Assembly: GCF_026240945.1 (NCBI RefSeq)
Contig: NZ_JAPFPY010000011.1
Location: forward strand, 1 to 64,000
DNA from: Mycolicibacterium sp. J2
GTDB lineage: Bacteria > Actinomycetota > Actinomycetes > Mycobacteriales > Mycobacteriaceae
Direction of reading: 5' to 3'
Length of the DNA: 64,000 nucleotides
Shown piece after piece: positions 32,211 through 40,391 of this stretch (position 1 is its first letter; every line of letters begins with the position of its first letter). The position numbers were made by a program, and so were the translations under genes. The notes below the pieces were generated by a model. That model was given only the letters and a program-made list of their open reading frames with translations, searched no databases and had not been told where the DNA came from.

Positions 32211-34043
32211 GTGAGCCACTACATCGCCAATCTTCGCGACGTGACCTTCAATCTGTTCGAGTTGCTGCCCATCGCCGACGCCCTGGAAGCCGGCGGTTAT
32301 GGCGACCTCGACGTCGACACCACGCGCGCGATGCTGGACGAGGTCGCGCGCCTGGCCGAAGACGTCATCGCCGACTCCTTCGTCGACGGCGATCGCCATC
32401 CCCCGGTGTTCCTGCCCGACGAGCACCGCATCACCGTCCCCGACCCGCTGGCCAAGACGGTGCAGATCGTGAAGGACGCCCAATGGTGGCGAGTGGGGCT
32501 CGACGAGCGCGCCGGGGGCACTCCGGCACCGGCGGCACTGGTCTGGGCGATCCAAGAGATGGTCATCTGCGCCAATCCGTCGGCCATGTTCTTCTACGGT
32601 CTGGGCCCGGCGATGGCGCACACGCTGGCCGAGGTGGGTACCGACGAGCAACGGCACTGGGCCCGCACGGCGATGGACAAGGGTTGGTCGGCAACCATGG
32701 TGCTGACCGAAGCCGATGCCGGATCCGATGTGGGGGCCGGCCGGACCAAGGCGATCGCGCAAGACGACGGCACGTGGCATATCGAGGGCGTCAAACGGTT
32801 CATCTCCGGCGGCGATGTCGGGGAGACCGCCGAGAACGTGTTCCACCTGGTCCTGGCGCGGCCGGAGGGCGCCGGACCCGGCACCAAGGGTTTGAGCCTG
32901 TTCTTCGTGCCCAACTTCTTGTTCGACTCCGACAGTCTTGAGTTGGGTGAGCGCAACGGCGTCTTCGTGACCGGTGTGGAACACAAGATGGGAATCAAGT
33001 CCTCCCCCACCTGTGAGGTCAGCTTCGGCGTGCACGGCACTCCCGCGGTCGGCTACCTCGTCGGCGACGTGCACAACGGCATTGCCCAGATGTTCAAGGT
33101 CATCGAGAACGCCCGGATGACGGTCGGGGTGAAGGCCGCCGGAACCCTGTCGACCGGATATCTCAACGCGCTCGCCTATGCCAAGGAGCGTATCCAGGGA
33201 CCCGACCTCACCCAGATGGCCGATAAGACCGCACCGCGGGTCGCCATCATCGAACATCCCGATGTCCGGCGCAGCCTGATGACGCAGAAAGCCTACGCCG
33301 AGGGATTGCGCTCCCTGTACCTCTACACCGCCGCGTACCAGGATCCCGATGTGGCGCAGCTGGTTTCGGGGGCCGATCCCAATTTGGCGCACCGCGTCGA
33401 GGACTTGCTGCTGCCCATCGTCAAAGGGGTGGGCTCCGAACGGGCGTACGAGATGCTCTCCGAATCGTTGCAAACGCTCGGCGGCTCCGGGTTTCTGCAG
33501 GATTACCCGATCGAGCAGTACGTCCGAGACGCCCGCATCGACGCGCTCTACGAGGGCACGACCGCAATCCAGTCGCTGGACTTCTTCTTCCGAAAAATCA
33601 TCAAGGACCAGGGGTCGGCGCTGGCGCATGTCTCCCAGCAGATCTCGGCGACGATCGACACGGCCGACACCCGACTGGCCGCCCAGATCGAGCGTCTGGC
33701 AGCGGCATTGGCCGATGTGCAAGCCATGGCCGCCGCGCTGACCGGGTATCTCATGGCGGCCCAGGACAAGCCCGAACAGCTGTACAAGGTGGGCCTGAGC
33801 TCGGTGCGCTTCCTGATGGCCGTCGGCGACCTGCTGATCGGCTGGCGGTTGCTGGTGTCGGCGGACATCGCACTGCGGGCCCTCGACAAGGGCAGCCCAG
33901 AACGGGACCGGCCGTTCTACACCGGCAAGGTTGCGGTCGCCACGTTCTTCGCGGAGAACATGCTGCCGTTACTGGCTTCGGTGCGTTCGGTGCTCGAGTC
34001 GGTCACCATCGACATCATGGAACTCGAGCCGGACGCCTTCTGA
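32211..34043 (+). CDS. Acyl-CoA dehydrogenase, FadE5-like
   Basis: A 610-residue acyl-CoA dehydrogenase, close in length and N-terminal pattern (Met-Ser-His-Tyr ... Val-Phe/Thr-Phe-Asn-Leu-Phe-Glu) to mycobacterial FadE5. The middle has [14 protein letters not shown], Lys-Arg-Phe-Ile-Ser-Gly-Gly-Asp, and Gly-Thr-Lys-Gly-Leu-Ser-Leu-Phe-Phe. The catalytic base is likely Glu in Tyr-Glu-Gly-Thr-Thr-Ala-Ile-Gln. It performs the first FAD-dependent step of fatty-acid beta-oxidation; chain preference unknown. GTG 32211 is chosen over GTG 32202. C-terminal ~120 residues form an extra helical domain. Confidence 0.88.
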   Translation: MSHYIANLRDVTFNLFELLPIADALEAGGYGDLDVDTTRAMLDEVARLAEDVIADSFVDGDRHPPVFLPDEHRITVPDPLAKTVQIVKDAQWWRVGLDERAGGTPAPAALVWAIQEMVICANPSAMFFYGLGPAMAHTLAEVGTDEQRHWARTAMDKGWSATMVLTEADAGSDVGAGRTKAIAQDDGTWHIEGVKRFISGGDVGETAENVFHLVLARPEGAGPGTKGLSLFFVPNFLFDSDSLELGERNGVFVTGVEHKMGIKSSPTCEVSFGVHGTPAVGYLVGDVHNGIAQMFKVIENARMTVGVKAAGTLSTGYLNALAYAKERIQGPDLTQMADKTAPRVAIIEHPDVRRSLMTQKAYAEGLRSLYLYTAAYQDPDVAQLVSGADPNLAHRVEDLLLPIVKGVGSERAYEMLSESLQTLGGSGFLQDYPIEQYVRDARIDALYEGTTAIQSLDFFFRKIIKDQGSALAHVSQQISATIDTADTRLAAQIERLAAALADVQAMAAALTGYLMAAQDKPEQLYKVGLSSVRFLMAVGDLLIGWRLLVSADIALRALDKGSPERDRPFYTGKVAVATFFAENMLPLLASVRSVLESVTIDIMELEPDAF

Positions 34044-34104
34044 GCGAGCATGTGATCGCATCGGATGGGTTCCCCGCAGACCACATCTTTTCTAGGGTGA
34101 ACCC

Positions 34105-34821
34105 GTGGAGTGGGAGTTCGAGGCCGAGGTCTTCCAGTGGCGCGGCCCCGCACCGTACTTCTTCGTCGCGACACCGGCCCATGTCGACGACTTCTTGCAC
34201 GCTCATCACGGCGAGCTGACTTACGGCTGGGGAGTGATCCCGGCGCACGTGCGCATCGGAACCACCGAGGCCACCACATCGCTGATCCCCAAGGGCGGCG
34301 GGTACCTGGTGCCGCTGAAGATCGCGCTACGCCGACCCGAAGGCGTCGACGACGGCGATCACGTGCGGATTCACCTGACGGTGAGCCGCAAGGACCCCGG
34401 TGAACCGACGGCTGCGCCCTTGAACACTTTCGTCATCGACGCACCGGTGGCCGTCACCCTTGCCGCTGACGGCGTCACCATCGCGCACACCCGCAGCCTG
34501 ATCGCACCGACGCTGCTGCGCTCGCAGGTGCTGGCCCTGGTCTACGAGTCGGTTCGCCGGCAGGAGATCGACGAAACGGCCGGCCGTCGGTTACTCGACG
34601 GTGTGCGTCGGCTCGGTATCCGGTTTCTCGGTGACCGATCACTGGAAGACCACGCATGGCGCCTCGCAACCGAATTGAACTGGCCCGACGTCCATCAAGC
34701 CCAGTACATCGCACTGACCCAACTGCAGGCCGACGCGTTGGTGACCGCCGACGAGGAGCTGGCGGCGGTTGCGGCTGCTCACGTCGGGACCGCCTCCGTC
34801 GCCGATATCCTGCGAGGATGA
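34105..34821 (+). CDS. DUF1905-PIN-domain fusion protein
   Basis: A 238-residue two-domain protein. Residues 1-~97 match DUF1905 (Phe-Glu-Ala-Glu-Val-Phe-Gln-Trp, Tyr-Gly-Trp-Gly-Val-Ile-Pro, Thr-Ser-Leu-Ile-Pro-Lys-Gly-Gly-Gly-Tyr-Leu-Val-Pro-Leu-Lys). Residues ~108-238 read as a PIN nuclease-like domain: Asp112 in Val-Ile-Asp-Ala, Glu148 in Val-Tyr-Glu-Ser, Tyr-Ile-Ala-Leu-Thr-Gln-Leu-Gln-Ala-Asp-Ala-Leu-Val-Thr-Ala-Asp216-Glu-Glu. The third canonical Asp (usually Tyr-Asp-Ala-x-Tyr) seems replaced by Gln198. GTG 34105 follows AGGGTGA. No separate antitoxin gene is adjacent. Function unknown; the fusion is discussed as a lead. Confidence 0.72.
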   Translation: MEWEFEAEVFQWRGPAPYFFVATPAHVDDFLHAHHGELTYGWGVIPAHVRIGTTEATTSLIPKGGGYLVPLKIALRRPEGVDDGDHVRIHLTVSRKDPGEPTAAPLNTFVIDAPVAVTLAADGVTIAHTRSLIAPTLLRSQVLALVYESVRRQEIDETAGRRLLDGVRRLGIRFLGDRSLEDHAWRLATELNWPDVHQAQYIALTQLQADALVTADEELAAVAAAHVGTASVADILRG

Positions 34822-34990
34822 TCAGGCCTTGTCGTGGCGCAGATGATCCTGCTGGGTGACCCAACCCGGCGGCACCTCGACTGACAAGGCGAGGTCGACG
34901 AAGCGGCCCACCGCGGCGCTCGCCGCCCGGATCGGACACCACTGCAGGGTGTAGGACACCTGCAGTTCCGGTGAGACGTGCCCGTTCGGA
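34822..34990 (-). pseudogene. Possible C-terminal remnant of a LysR-type regulator
   Basis: On the minus strand a frame ending at 34822 reads Leu-Gln-Trp-Cys-Pro-Ile-Arg-Ala-Ala-Ser-Ala-Ala-Val-Gly-Arg-Phe-Val-Asp-Leu-Ala. It resembles the last strand-helix of LysR effector domains, which often end with a Phe-Val-x-Leu-Ala helix. The N-terminal part is absent: upstream the MOSC-fusion gene ends at 34994 in another frame. It is convergent with the PIN fusion gene without a gap. Weak, from pattern memory only. Confidence 0.35.
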
Positions 34991-34993
34991 CGA

Positions 34994-36760
34994 TCAGAGG
35001 TCCACCACGATCGGTTCGGTGGGTTTCGCGATGCACAGCAACACATTTCCCGGGGCAGGTGGCTCCAGCGGGTCCAGGTCGTAGCTGACCTGTCCGGCGA
35101 GTAGCCCCGTCTCGCACGTGTGGCACACCCCGGTACGGCACGACCACCGGGTCGGTACGTCGCACGCTTCGGCGAATTCCAGGATGCTGGCGTAAGAAGG
35201 ACCCCATGGCGCGGACAAGCCGCTGCGAGCGAACGCGATGATCGGCCCAGGCCCGGCCGGACCGTCGGGTAGGTGCGGTGGCTTCACCTGTGTGTCTCCG
35301 GCGATACCCGGTGTGATTGCCGAACGGGCGCCGAACATCTCGGCATGAATCTTCGCCGGGTCCAGCCCATAGCTTTTCAGCGCGGCGCCCAGCCGTTCCA
35401 TGAACGTCGCCGGACCACAGAGAAATGCCGACGCATCGCGAGGCAGATGCAGCGCAGACACGACATCCGGGTCGAGATGACCTTGCTGGTCGAAGTCGAT
35501 ACCGACGCGGTCCGTGGCCAGCGGGCGGCTGTAGAACACCCGTGCCCGACTGTTCGGCAGCTGATCGAGCAGTGCTCTGGTCTCCGCTGCAAAGGGGTGT
35601 TCATCGCCATTGCGGGCGCCGTGTAGCCACCACACCGTCCGAGCCGGCTGGGTATCGCGAAGACGATGCAGCATGGCGAGAACCGGTGTCACCCCGACGC
35701 CGGCCGACAGCAGCAGGATCGGTTCGGCACCGGCCGTCAGGCAGAAGGAGCCGCGTGGGGCCGCGACCTCGACGACGTCGTCGACATCGAGATGCTCGTG
35801 GATGTAGGTGCTCACCGTGCCGGCAGATTCTCGCTTGACGGCGATGCGGTAACCACCTGCTCCCGGGGCATTGGACAGCGAGTAATTGCGCACCAGCGGT
35901 GTCCGGTGCGCCCCGGCCGGCAACCGTACCGTGATGGATTGGCCTGCCGCCCACTCCGGTAGCGGTGTGCCGTCGGGATTCACCAACAGCAGCGAACGCA
36001 CCTGCCGACTCTCGGCATGGGTGGCGGCGACGCGCAGGGGCCGGAATCCGGTCCAGTCGGGCGTATTCCCGGCCATACCTGTCAACCCGCTGTTGCCGAG
36101 CACCTGCGTCGTCCCGGTCGTCTGGTCGAGCAGGCTCTGCAGGGACTGCTGCCAACCGGGGCTCAAAGCCGGAATCCGAAGGGCCCGCCGCAAATCGTCA
36201 GGGGAATGACCCGGCAGGTATAACAACGCATCCATCGCGGCGACGGTGACGCCTTCGGGCCCGTCACCGACCTTGACGATCTCCTGGCCCGCCTCGATCT
36301 CGCCTTCGGTGAGCACCCGGCAATAGAAGCCGGTGCGGTGATGCGCCACGAGTAACGCGGCCATCCTCGGCTCACCGATACGCAGACCGGCGCGGTAACA
36401 CGTCACCCGGGGCTGGGTGACTTCGACGATGGCATCGCCGATGCGGTAACGATCACCGATGCACACCTCATCGTCGGGCATACCGTCCACGGTGAGGTTC
36501 TCGCCGAGCACGCCCGGGGCCAGATCGTCTCGTCCGAACTCGCGCGCCCAGTGCTGATATGCCGCCATCTGGTACACCAGAACGGCGCGATTCTCACCAC
36601 CGTGGCCGGCCGTGTCACCTTGGCCATCACCGTCGATGTTGAGCCGACGCAGCATGCGCGGACCGCTGACCGGAGCCTTCCACGCGCCGGTGTGCACGGT
36701 ACGTCCGTTCCATGGAACGTCTTTGGGCATACCGACGTTCACCGACACCAGTGTGGCCAT
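34994..36760 (-). CDS. MOSC-ferredoxin reductase-[2Fe-2S] ferredoxin fusion protein
   Basis: A 588-residue three-part protein. Residues ~20-150 are a MOSC domain (Gln-Gly-Asp, His-Gly-Gly, Gly-Glu-Asn-Leu-Thr, Cys-Tyr-Arg-Ala-Gly), the molybdenum-cofactor sulfurase C-terminal type. It is followed by a YiiM-like linker. Residues ~245-470 are an FNR-like FAD/NAD(P)H reductase (Arg-Asn-Tyr-Ser-Leu-Ser-Asn, Gly-Val-Gly-Val-Thr-Pro). Residues ~510-588 are a plant-type [2Fe-2S] ferredoxin with Cys-Arg-Thr-Gly-Val-Cys-His-Thr-Cys and a final Cys in Leu-Leu-Cys-Ile-Ala. It probably feeds electrons to a molybdenum enzyme or oxygenase; the partner is unknown. ATG 36760 has GAGAGG upstream. Confidence 0.82.
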   Translation of the reverse strand: MATLVSVNVGMPKDVPWNGRTVHTGAWKAPVSGPRMLRRLNIDGDGQGDTAGHGGENRAVLVYQMAAYQHWAREFGRDDLAPGVLGENLTVDGMPDDEVCIGDRYRIGDAIVEVTQPRVTCYRAGLRIGEPRMAALLVAHHRTGFYCRVLTEGEIEAGQEIVKVGDGPEGVTVAAMDALLYLPGHSPDDLRRALRIPALSPGWQQSLQSLLDQTTGTTQVLGNSGLTGMAGNTPDWTGFRPLRVAATHAESRQVRSLLLVNPDGTPLPEWAAGQSITVRLPAGAHRTPLVRNYSLSNAPGAGGYRIAVKRESAGTVSTYIHEHLDVDDVVEVAAPRGSFCLTAGAEPILLLSAGVGVTPVLAMLHRLRDTQPARTVWWLHGARNGDEHPFAAETRALLDQLPNSRARVFYSRPLATDRVGIDFDQQGHLDPDVVSALHLPRDASAFLCGPATFMERLGAALKSYGLDPAKIHAEMFGARSAITPGIAGDTQVKPPHLPDGPAGPGPIIAFARSGLSAPWGPSYASILEFAEACDVPTRWSCRTGVCHTCETGLLAGQVSYDLDPLEPPAPGNVLLCIAKPTEPIVVDL

Positions 36761-36850
36761 CCGCACCCTCTCACTTGTGCTGCCCCGATTGTGCGGTGTC
36801 ATACGCCCCGCCCCGCGCGCCGCGTATGACACTGCACGTCTGCGGCTGCC

Positions 36851-37230
36851 TCACAACCTTCCCATGAAGTCGCGAATGTGGCCGCTGATTTCGTCGCCAT
36901 GGGTTTCGAGGGCGAAATGGCCCGCATCGAGGAGGTGTAACTCACCGTTGGGCAGGTCGCGTTTGAAGGCCTCGGCGCCCGCCGCGCCGAAGATCTCGTC
37001 ATTCCTGCCCCACGTCACCAGCAGTGGTGGCTGATGGGTGCGGAAGCACTCCTGGAACCCGGGGTAGCCGTCCAGGTCGAACTGGTAGTCCCAGAACACT
37101 GGAGCTGGACGGCATCATTGCCCTTGCGGTCCAGCCCGGCCTGATCGAGCAGCCACGCTTCGGGGCGATGCGCCCCAAGCGGTCCGCGGGCACGCCGTGG
37201 GTGTACTGAAATCGACGGAAACCCCTGCAA
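36851..37230 (-). pseudogene. Truncated, frameshifted alpha/beta hydrolase gene
   Basis: Minus-strand frame A reads Glu-Ala-Trp-Leu-Leu-Asp-Gln-Ala-Gly-Leu-Asp-Arg-Lys-Gly-Asn-Asp-Ala-Val-Gln-Leu-Gln. Near 37098 it must switch frame to read Phe-Trp-Asp-Tyr-Gln-Phe-Asp-Leu-Asp-Gly-Tyr, then Pro-Pro-Leu-Leu-Val-Thr-Trp-Gly-Arg-Asn-Asp-Glu-Ile-Phe-Gly and Gly-His-Phe-Ala-Leu-Glu-Thr-His, ending at 36851. This is the C-terminal half of a mycobacterial haloalkane-dehalogenase/epoxide-hydrolase-like enzyme. The catalytic His and acid survive, but the oxyanion loop and nucleophile are missing. Lies in the gap between the MOSC fusion and rbsD. Confidence 0.65.
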
Positions 37231-37326
37231 CCCAGCCGCGAGGCGAAAAAGGGGGGTGTTTCCCGAACTCAGCGATCGCCGATCGCGATGAATCGATCGA
37301 GTCTGTGTGGCGATCCGCCGAGACGG

Positions 37327-37719
37327 TCACCCGAAGGCGACACCCGCCCGGCACAACACGTTGGCATAGAAGGTGTCCTCACCGGTACGCACCGCAAACG
37401 CCACGTCGAGCACCTGCGCCTTGAACAACTCGTGCTCGATCGGTTCTGGCGTCAAACCGACGTCCTCCAGGTGCCGGTGCACGTGCGGACTGACGGTGAG
37501 CACGTCCCGCGATACCCAGCTGTGTTCGACCACCACCTCGGAAAGTACCGCCGTCGTCACGTCGGAGAACGAGGCCTGCCCGTACCGATACCCCAGATCG
37601 ATACACGGGGTCGTCGGCGCGAGCGGCAGCCCCGCATCGCAGATGACGAACGTGTCGGTGTGTCGCAGCCCGGCGATTCGCCGGGCGAGCTCGGCGTGGA
37701 TGATGCCGGTGCGCTTCAT
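37327..37719 (-). CDS. rbsD: D-ribose pyranase
   Basis: A 130-residue RbsD/FucU-family mutarotase. Met-Lys-Arg-Thr-Gly-Ile-Ile-His-Ala-Glu-Leu opens the protein, followed by His-Thr-Asp-Thr-Phe-Val-Ile-Cys-Asp-Ala-Gly-Leu-Pro with the catalytic His20 and Asp28. Arg-Thr-Gly-Glu-Asp-Thr-Phe-Tyr-Ala-Asn closes it. RbsD converts the pyranose form of ribose to the furanose/open form before phosphorylation. ATG 37719 overlaps the rbsK stop by four bases and follows GGAG. Last gene of the sugar ABC operon. Confidence 0.9.
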   Translation of the reverse strand: MKRTGIIHAELARRIAGLRHTDTFVICDAGLPLAPTTPCIDLGYRYGQASFSDVTTAVLSEVVVEHSWVSRDVLTVSPHVHRHLEDVGLTPEPIEHELFKAQVLDVAFAVRTGEDTFYANVLCRAGVAFG

Positions 37720-38633
37720 GATCGGTACTCCTTGCTGACACGGCTCAGTGTCGATAAGTCGGCATAGGATTCTTGGGCGCCGAGCGCTCGCACGGCCAGC
37801 GCGCCGGCCACGACACCCCATCGGCATGCGGTGGCCAACGGCTCGCCCAGACTCAGCCGGGCGACGGTGACTCCGACGAACGCATCACCGGCACCGGTGG
37901 TGTCGACGACCGTCGACGGCAATGCCGGCAAGAAAGTCGTGTGCCCCTCGGCGTCGGTGACCACGGCTCCAGCCGCGCCGCGCGTCGTCACGACCGCCCC
38001 GACGCCGCGTCCGCGCAGCAGCTCATGGGCGGCCACGATGCCGTTATCGTCAACGGCCCCCGACATGTTCGCCACGACGGTCAATTCGTGTTCGTTGACC
38101 ACTAGCACCTCACAGCGGGCCAGCAGCCGATCCGGTAACGCCGCCGCCGGTGCGGCGTTGAGGACGAACCTGCCGGTGGTCCGCTCGGCAACGGCGACCA
38201 CCGCTTCGAGGGGAATTTCCAATTGACACAACACGATATCTGCTGTGCCGATGACGTCGGGTAGCGCGTCGACGGCCCAGCTCGCGTTGGCCCCGGGCAC
38301 CACGACGATCGTGTTGTCGCCCTCGGCGACGGTGATCCACGCCGTGCCGGTGGGTGTCGACGGTGCCACCGCGACGTATGCGGTATCCACGCCGAGCTCG
38401 GTCAGGTGTTTCTTCGCGTTGACGCCGTCGGCGTCATCGCCGATGGTCGCGACCATCGCCACCGATGCACCGGCCAGGGCCGCGGCGACCGCCTGGTTGG
38501 CTCCCTTGCCGCCGATCCCCGACGCGATTGCGGTGCCGGCGACGGTCTCCCCCGGTGCGGGAAACCGGGTTGCGGTGACAACATGGTCTACGTTGACCGA
38601 GCCCGCCACGACGATCGACACCGCCTCAGACAT
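37716..38633 (-). CDS. rbsK: Ribokinase (PfkB family)
   Basis: A 305-residue PfkB-family kinase. Motifs: Gly-Ser-Val-Asn-Val-Asp-His, Gly-Gly-Lys-Gly-Ala-Asn-Gln-Ala-Val-Ala-Ala, and Thr-Thr-Gly-Ala-Gly-Asp-Ala-Phe-Val-Gly with catalytic Asp. The Asn-Gln-Ala pattern is the ribokinase type. It phosphorylates ribose or a similar pentose at C5 using ATP. Start ATG 38633 overlaps the ATPase stop by eight bases; the stop overlaps rbsD. Near neighbour of rbsD and a sugar ABC transporter, so the substrate is probably ribose or a close relative. Confidence 0.88.
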   Translation of the reverse strand: MSEAVSIVVAGSVNVDHVVTATRFPAPGETVAGTAIASGIGGKGANQAVAAALAGASVAMVATIGDDADGVNAKKHLTELGVDTAYVAVAPSTPTGTAWITVAEGDNTIVVVPGANASWAVDALPDVIGTADIVLCQLEIPLEAVVAVAERTTGRFVLNAAPAAALPDRLLARCEVLVVNEHELTVVANMSGAVDDNGIVAAHELLRGRGVGAVVTTRGAAGAVVTDAEGHTTFLPALPSTVVDTTGAGDAFVGVTVARLSLGEPLATACRWGVVAGALAVRALGAQESYADLSTLSRVSKEYRS

Positions 38634-39411
38634 CGGCATCGCCGGCGATGGCACCCGTGATGAGCCCGACGAGTTCCGCACCGGTGGTCTCGGACATGGC
38701 GCGGTGCGCCGCGGTGCGGCCCCGCCGCAGAATCCACGCCGAATCAGCCACGCGCATAACCTGATCCATGTCGTGACTGACCAGCAGCACGGTTACGCCG
38801 TTCGAGCGCAGTCGACCGATCAGCTTCTCGACCGCCGCGGTCTCGCGTACGCCGAGGGCCGCGGTCGGCTCGTCCATGATGACAAGTGTCGTGCCCCAGT
38901 TGGCGGCCCTGGCGATGGCCACGCTCTGCCGTTGTCCGCCCGACATATGCCGCACCGTAGCGCGGACGTCGGGAACGTTGACGTCGAGATCCGCGAGGAT
39001 GGTCGCGCTCTTGGCGATCATCTGTTTCTTGTCCAGCACTCGCAGCGGCACGACGCCACGGGTGAGTTCCCGATTCAGGAACAGGTTCTGCCACACCTGG
39101 AGATCCTCGATCAACCCCAGGTCTTGGAACACCGTCTCGATGCCCAGATGGCGTGCGTCATCGGGTGACCCGAGCGTGATGGGCTCGCCACGGAAGCGGA
39201 TCTCGCCCTCATCCGGGGTGTGCACGCCGGTCAGGCACCGGACCAGGGTCGACTTTCCGGCGCCGTTGTCGCCCAGCAGGGCCGTGACGGTGCCCTGCGT
39301 GATGGTCAGGTCGACGCCCTGCAGGGCACGGACCGCATCGAATGATTTTGTCAGTCCACGGATCTCGACCAACGCCGGTCCGTCGCCACGCCGTTTGGTG
39401 ACGTCATTCAT
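38626..39411 (-). CDS. Sugar ABC transporter ATP-binding protein
   Basis: A 261-residue single ABC domain. Walker A Gly-Asp-Asn-Gly-Ala-Gly-Lys-Ser-Thr is at about residue 47, the signature is Met-Ser-Gly-Gly-Gln-Arg-Gln, and Walker B is Leu-Val-Ile-Met-Asp-Glu-Pro. The switch His is in Val-Ser-His-Asp-Met. Single-domain size resembles the FrcA/XylG-half type rather than the two-domain RbsA (about 500 residues). ATG 39411 has AGGAC eight bases upstream; ATG 39426 overlaps the permease stop (ATGA) and is an alternative. It powers import for the adjacent permease and binding protein. Confidence 0.88.
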   Translation of the reverse strand: MNDVTKRRGDGPALVEIRGLTKSFDAVRALQGVDLTITQGTVTALLGDNGAGKSTLVRCLTGVHTPDEGEIRFRGEPITLGSPDDARHLGIETVFQDLGLIEDLQVWQNLFLNRELTRGVVPLRVLDKKQMIAKSATILADLDVNVPDVRATVRHMSGGQRQSVAIARAANWGTTLVIMDEPTAALGVRETAAVEKLIGRLRSNGVTVLLVSHDMDQVMRVADSAWILRRGRTAAHRAMSETTGAELVGLITGAIAGDADV

Positions 39412-39422
39412 GACGGAGGTCC

Positions 39423-40391
39423 TCATTTCTGGAATCTGGAGATGAACGCCGCACCGAGGACGACCGCACCGACGGCCACCGGCTGGTAGTTCTGCGAGAT
39501 GCCGATGAGCGTGAACCCGTTGATGAGGCTCGTGAGCAGGATGGCCCCGACCGCCGATCCGAGCACCGACGCGCGGCCACCGAACAGGCTGGAGCCGCCG
39601 AGCACCACCGCGGCGATGGACGACAGCAGCAGATCGGTCTGCAGGCTCGGGTCCGCGCCGCCGGTGCGGGCCACCAGCAGCACCCCGGCCACACCGCAGG
39701 CCAGTCCGGACAGCACGTAGGCCAGCATCCTGGTGCGCGTGACGTGAATACCCGTGCCGCGGGCGGCCTCTCGGTTGCCACCGGTGGCCAGCAGGTGGGT
39801 GCCGGTCTTGGTTTGGAACAACAGGAACGCCGTGAGGATGGCCACCATGATGGCCACCAGCCAGAACCAGCGCAGCGGGCCGATGCCGTCGAGCGCGAGG
39901 CTCTGCAGCACCGGTGATGACACGGCCACGGTGTTGCCGCCGGTGAGCAGCAGCGTCGCACCGCTGACCACCGACAGCGTGCCCAGCGTGACGATGAAAT
40001 CGGTCATGTCGAGCCGCGCCACGAGCACCCCGTTGAGAAAACCGACCACCACTCCGGCCACGAGTGCCAGGAGTATCGACAGGCCGAGGTTGACACCGTG
40101 GGTGCTGGCGAATCCGAGGATGGCGGCGGTCCACGGCAGGTTCGACCCCACCGACAAATCGATGCCGGCCACGGCGATGACCATCTGCTGGCCCATGGCC
40201 AGCACCATCAGGATCGACGCCGAGACCAGCAAATCGGTGAGATTGGCGACGGTCAGGAAGTTCGGTGTGGCGATGAAGAATACGACGAAGACGACGGCCA
40301 GGCCGATGGGCGCGGCATAGCGTGCCGCGCCCGCGACCGTGACTTTGCGCCGCCGCACCGCCTGCGGCGGCGCCAGGGTGCCAGCGGTCAT
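39423..40391 (-). CDS. Sugar ABC transporter permease (RbsC-like)
   Basis: A 322-residue permease of the BPD_transp_2 family with about 9-10 membrane segments. It includes Gly-Ile-Asp-Leu-Ser-Val-Gly-Ser (the Glu/Asp-Leu-Ser loop typical of RbsC/XylH-type permeases) and Gly-Gly-Asn-Arg-Glu-Ala-Ala-Arg-Gly-Thr-Gly. ATG 40391 overlaps the binding-protein stop by one base (TGATG), showing tight coupling. It carries the sugar across the membrane. Confidence 0.88.
   Translation of the reverse strand: MTAGTLAPPQAVRRRKVTVAGAARYAAPIGLAVVFVVFFIATPNFLTVANLTDLLVSASILMVLAMGQQMVIAVAGIDLSVGSNLPWTAAILGFASTHGVNLGLSILLALVAGVVVGFLNGVLVARLDMTDFIVTLGTLSVVSGATLLLTGGNTVAVSSPVLQSLALDGIGPLRWFWLVAIMVAILTAFLLFQTKTGTHLLATGGNREAARGTGIHVTRTRMLAYVLSGLACGVAGVLLVARTGGADPSLQTDLLLSSIAAVVLGGSSLFGGRASVLGSAVGAILLTSLINGFTLIGISQNYQPVAVGAVVLGAAFISRFQK

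Noticed and set aside
31959-33722. Long minus-strand open frame (587 codons) opposite the acyl-CoA dehydrogenase
   Set aside because: It is a high-GC antisense shadow of a strong plus-strand gene; the translated sequence lacks any domain pattern.
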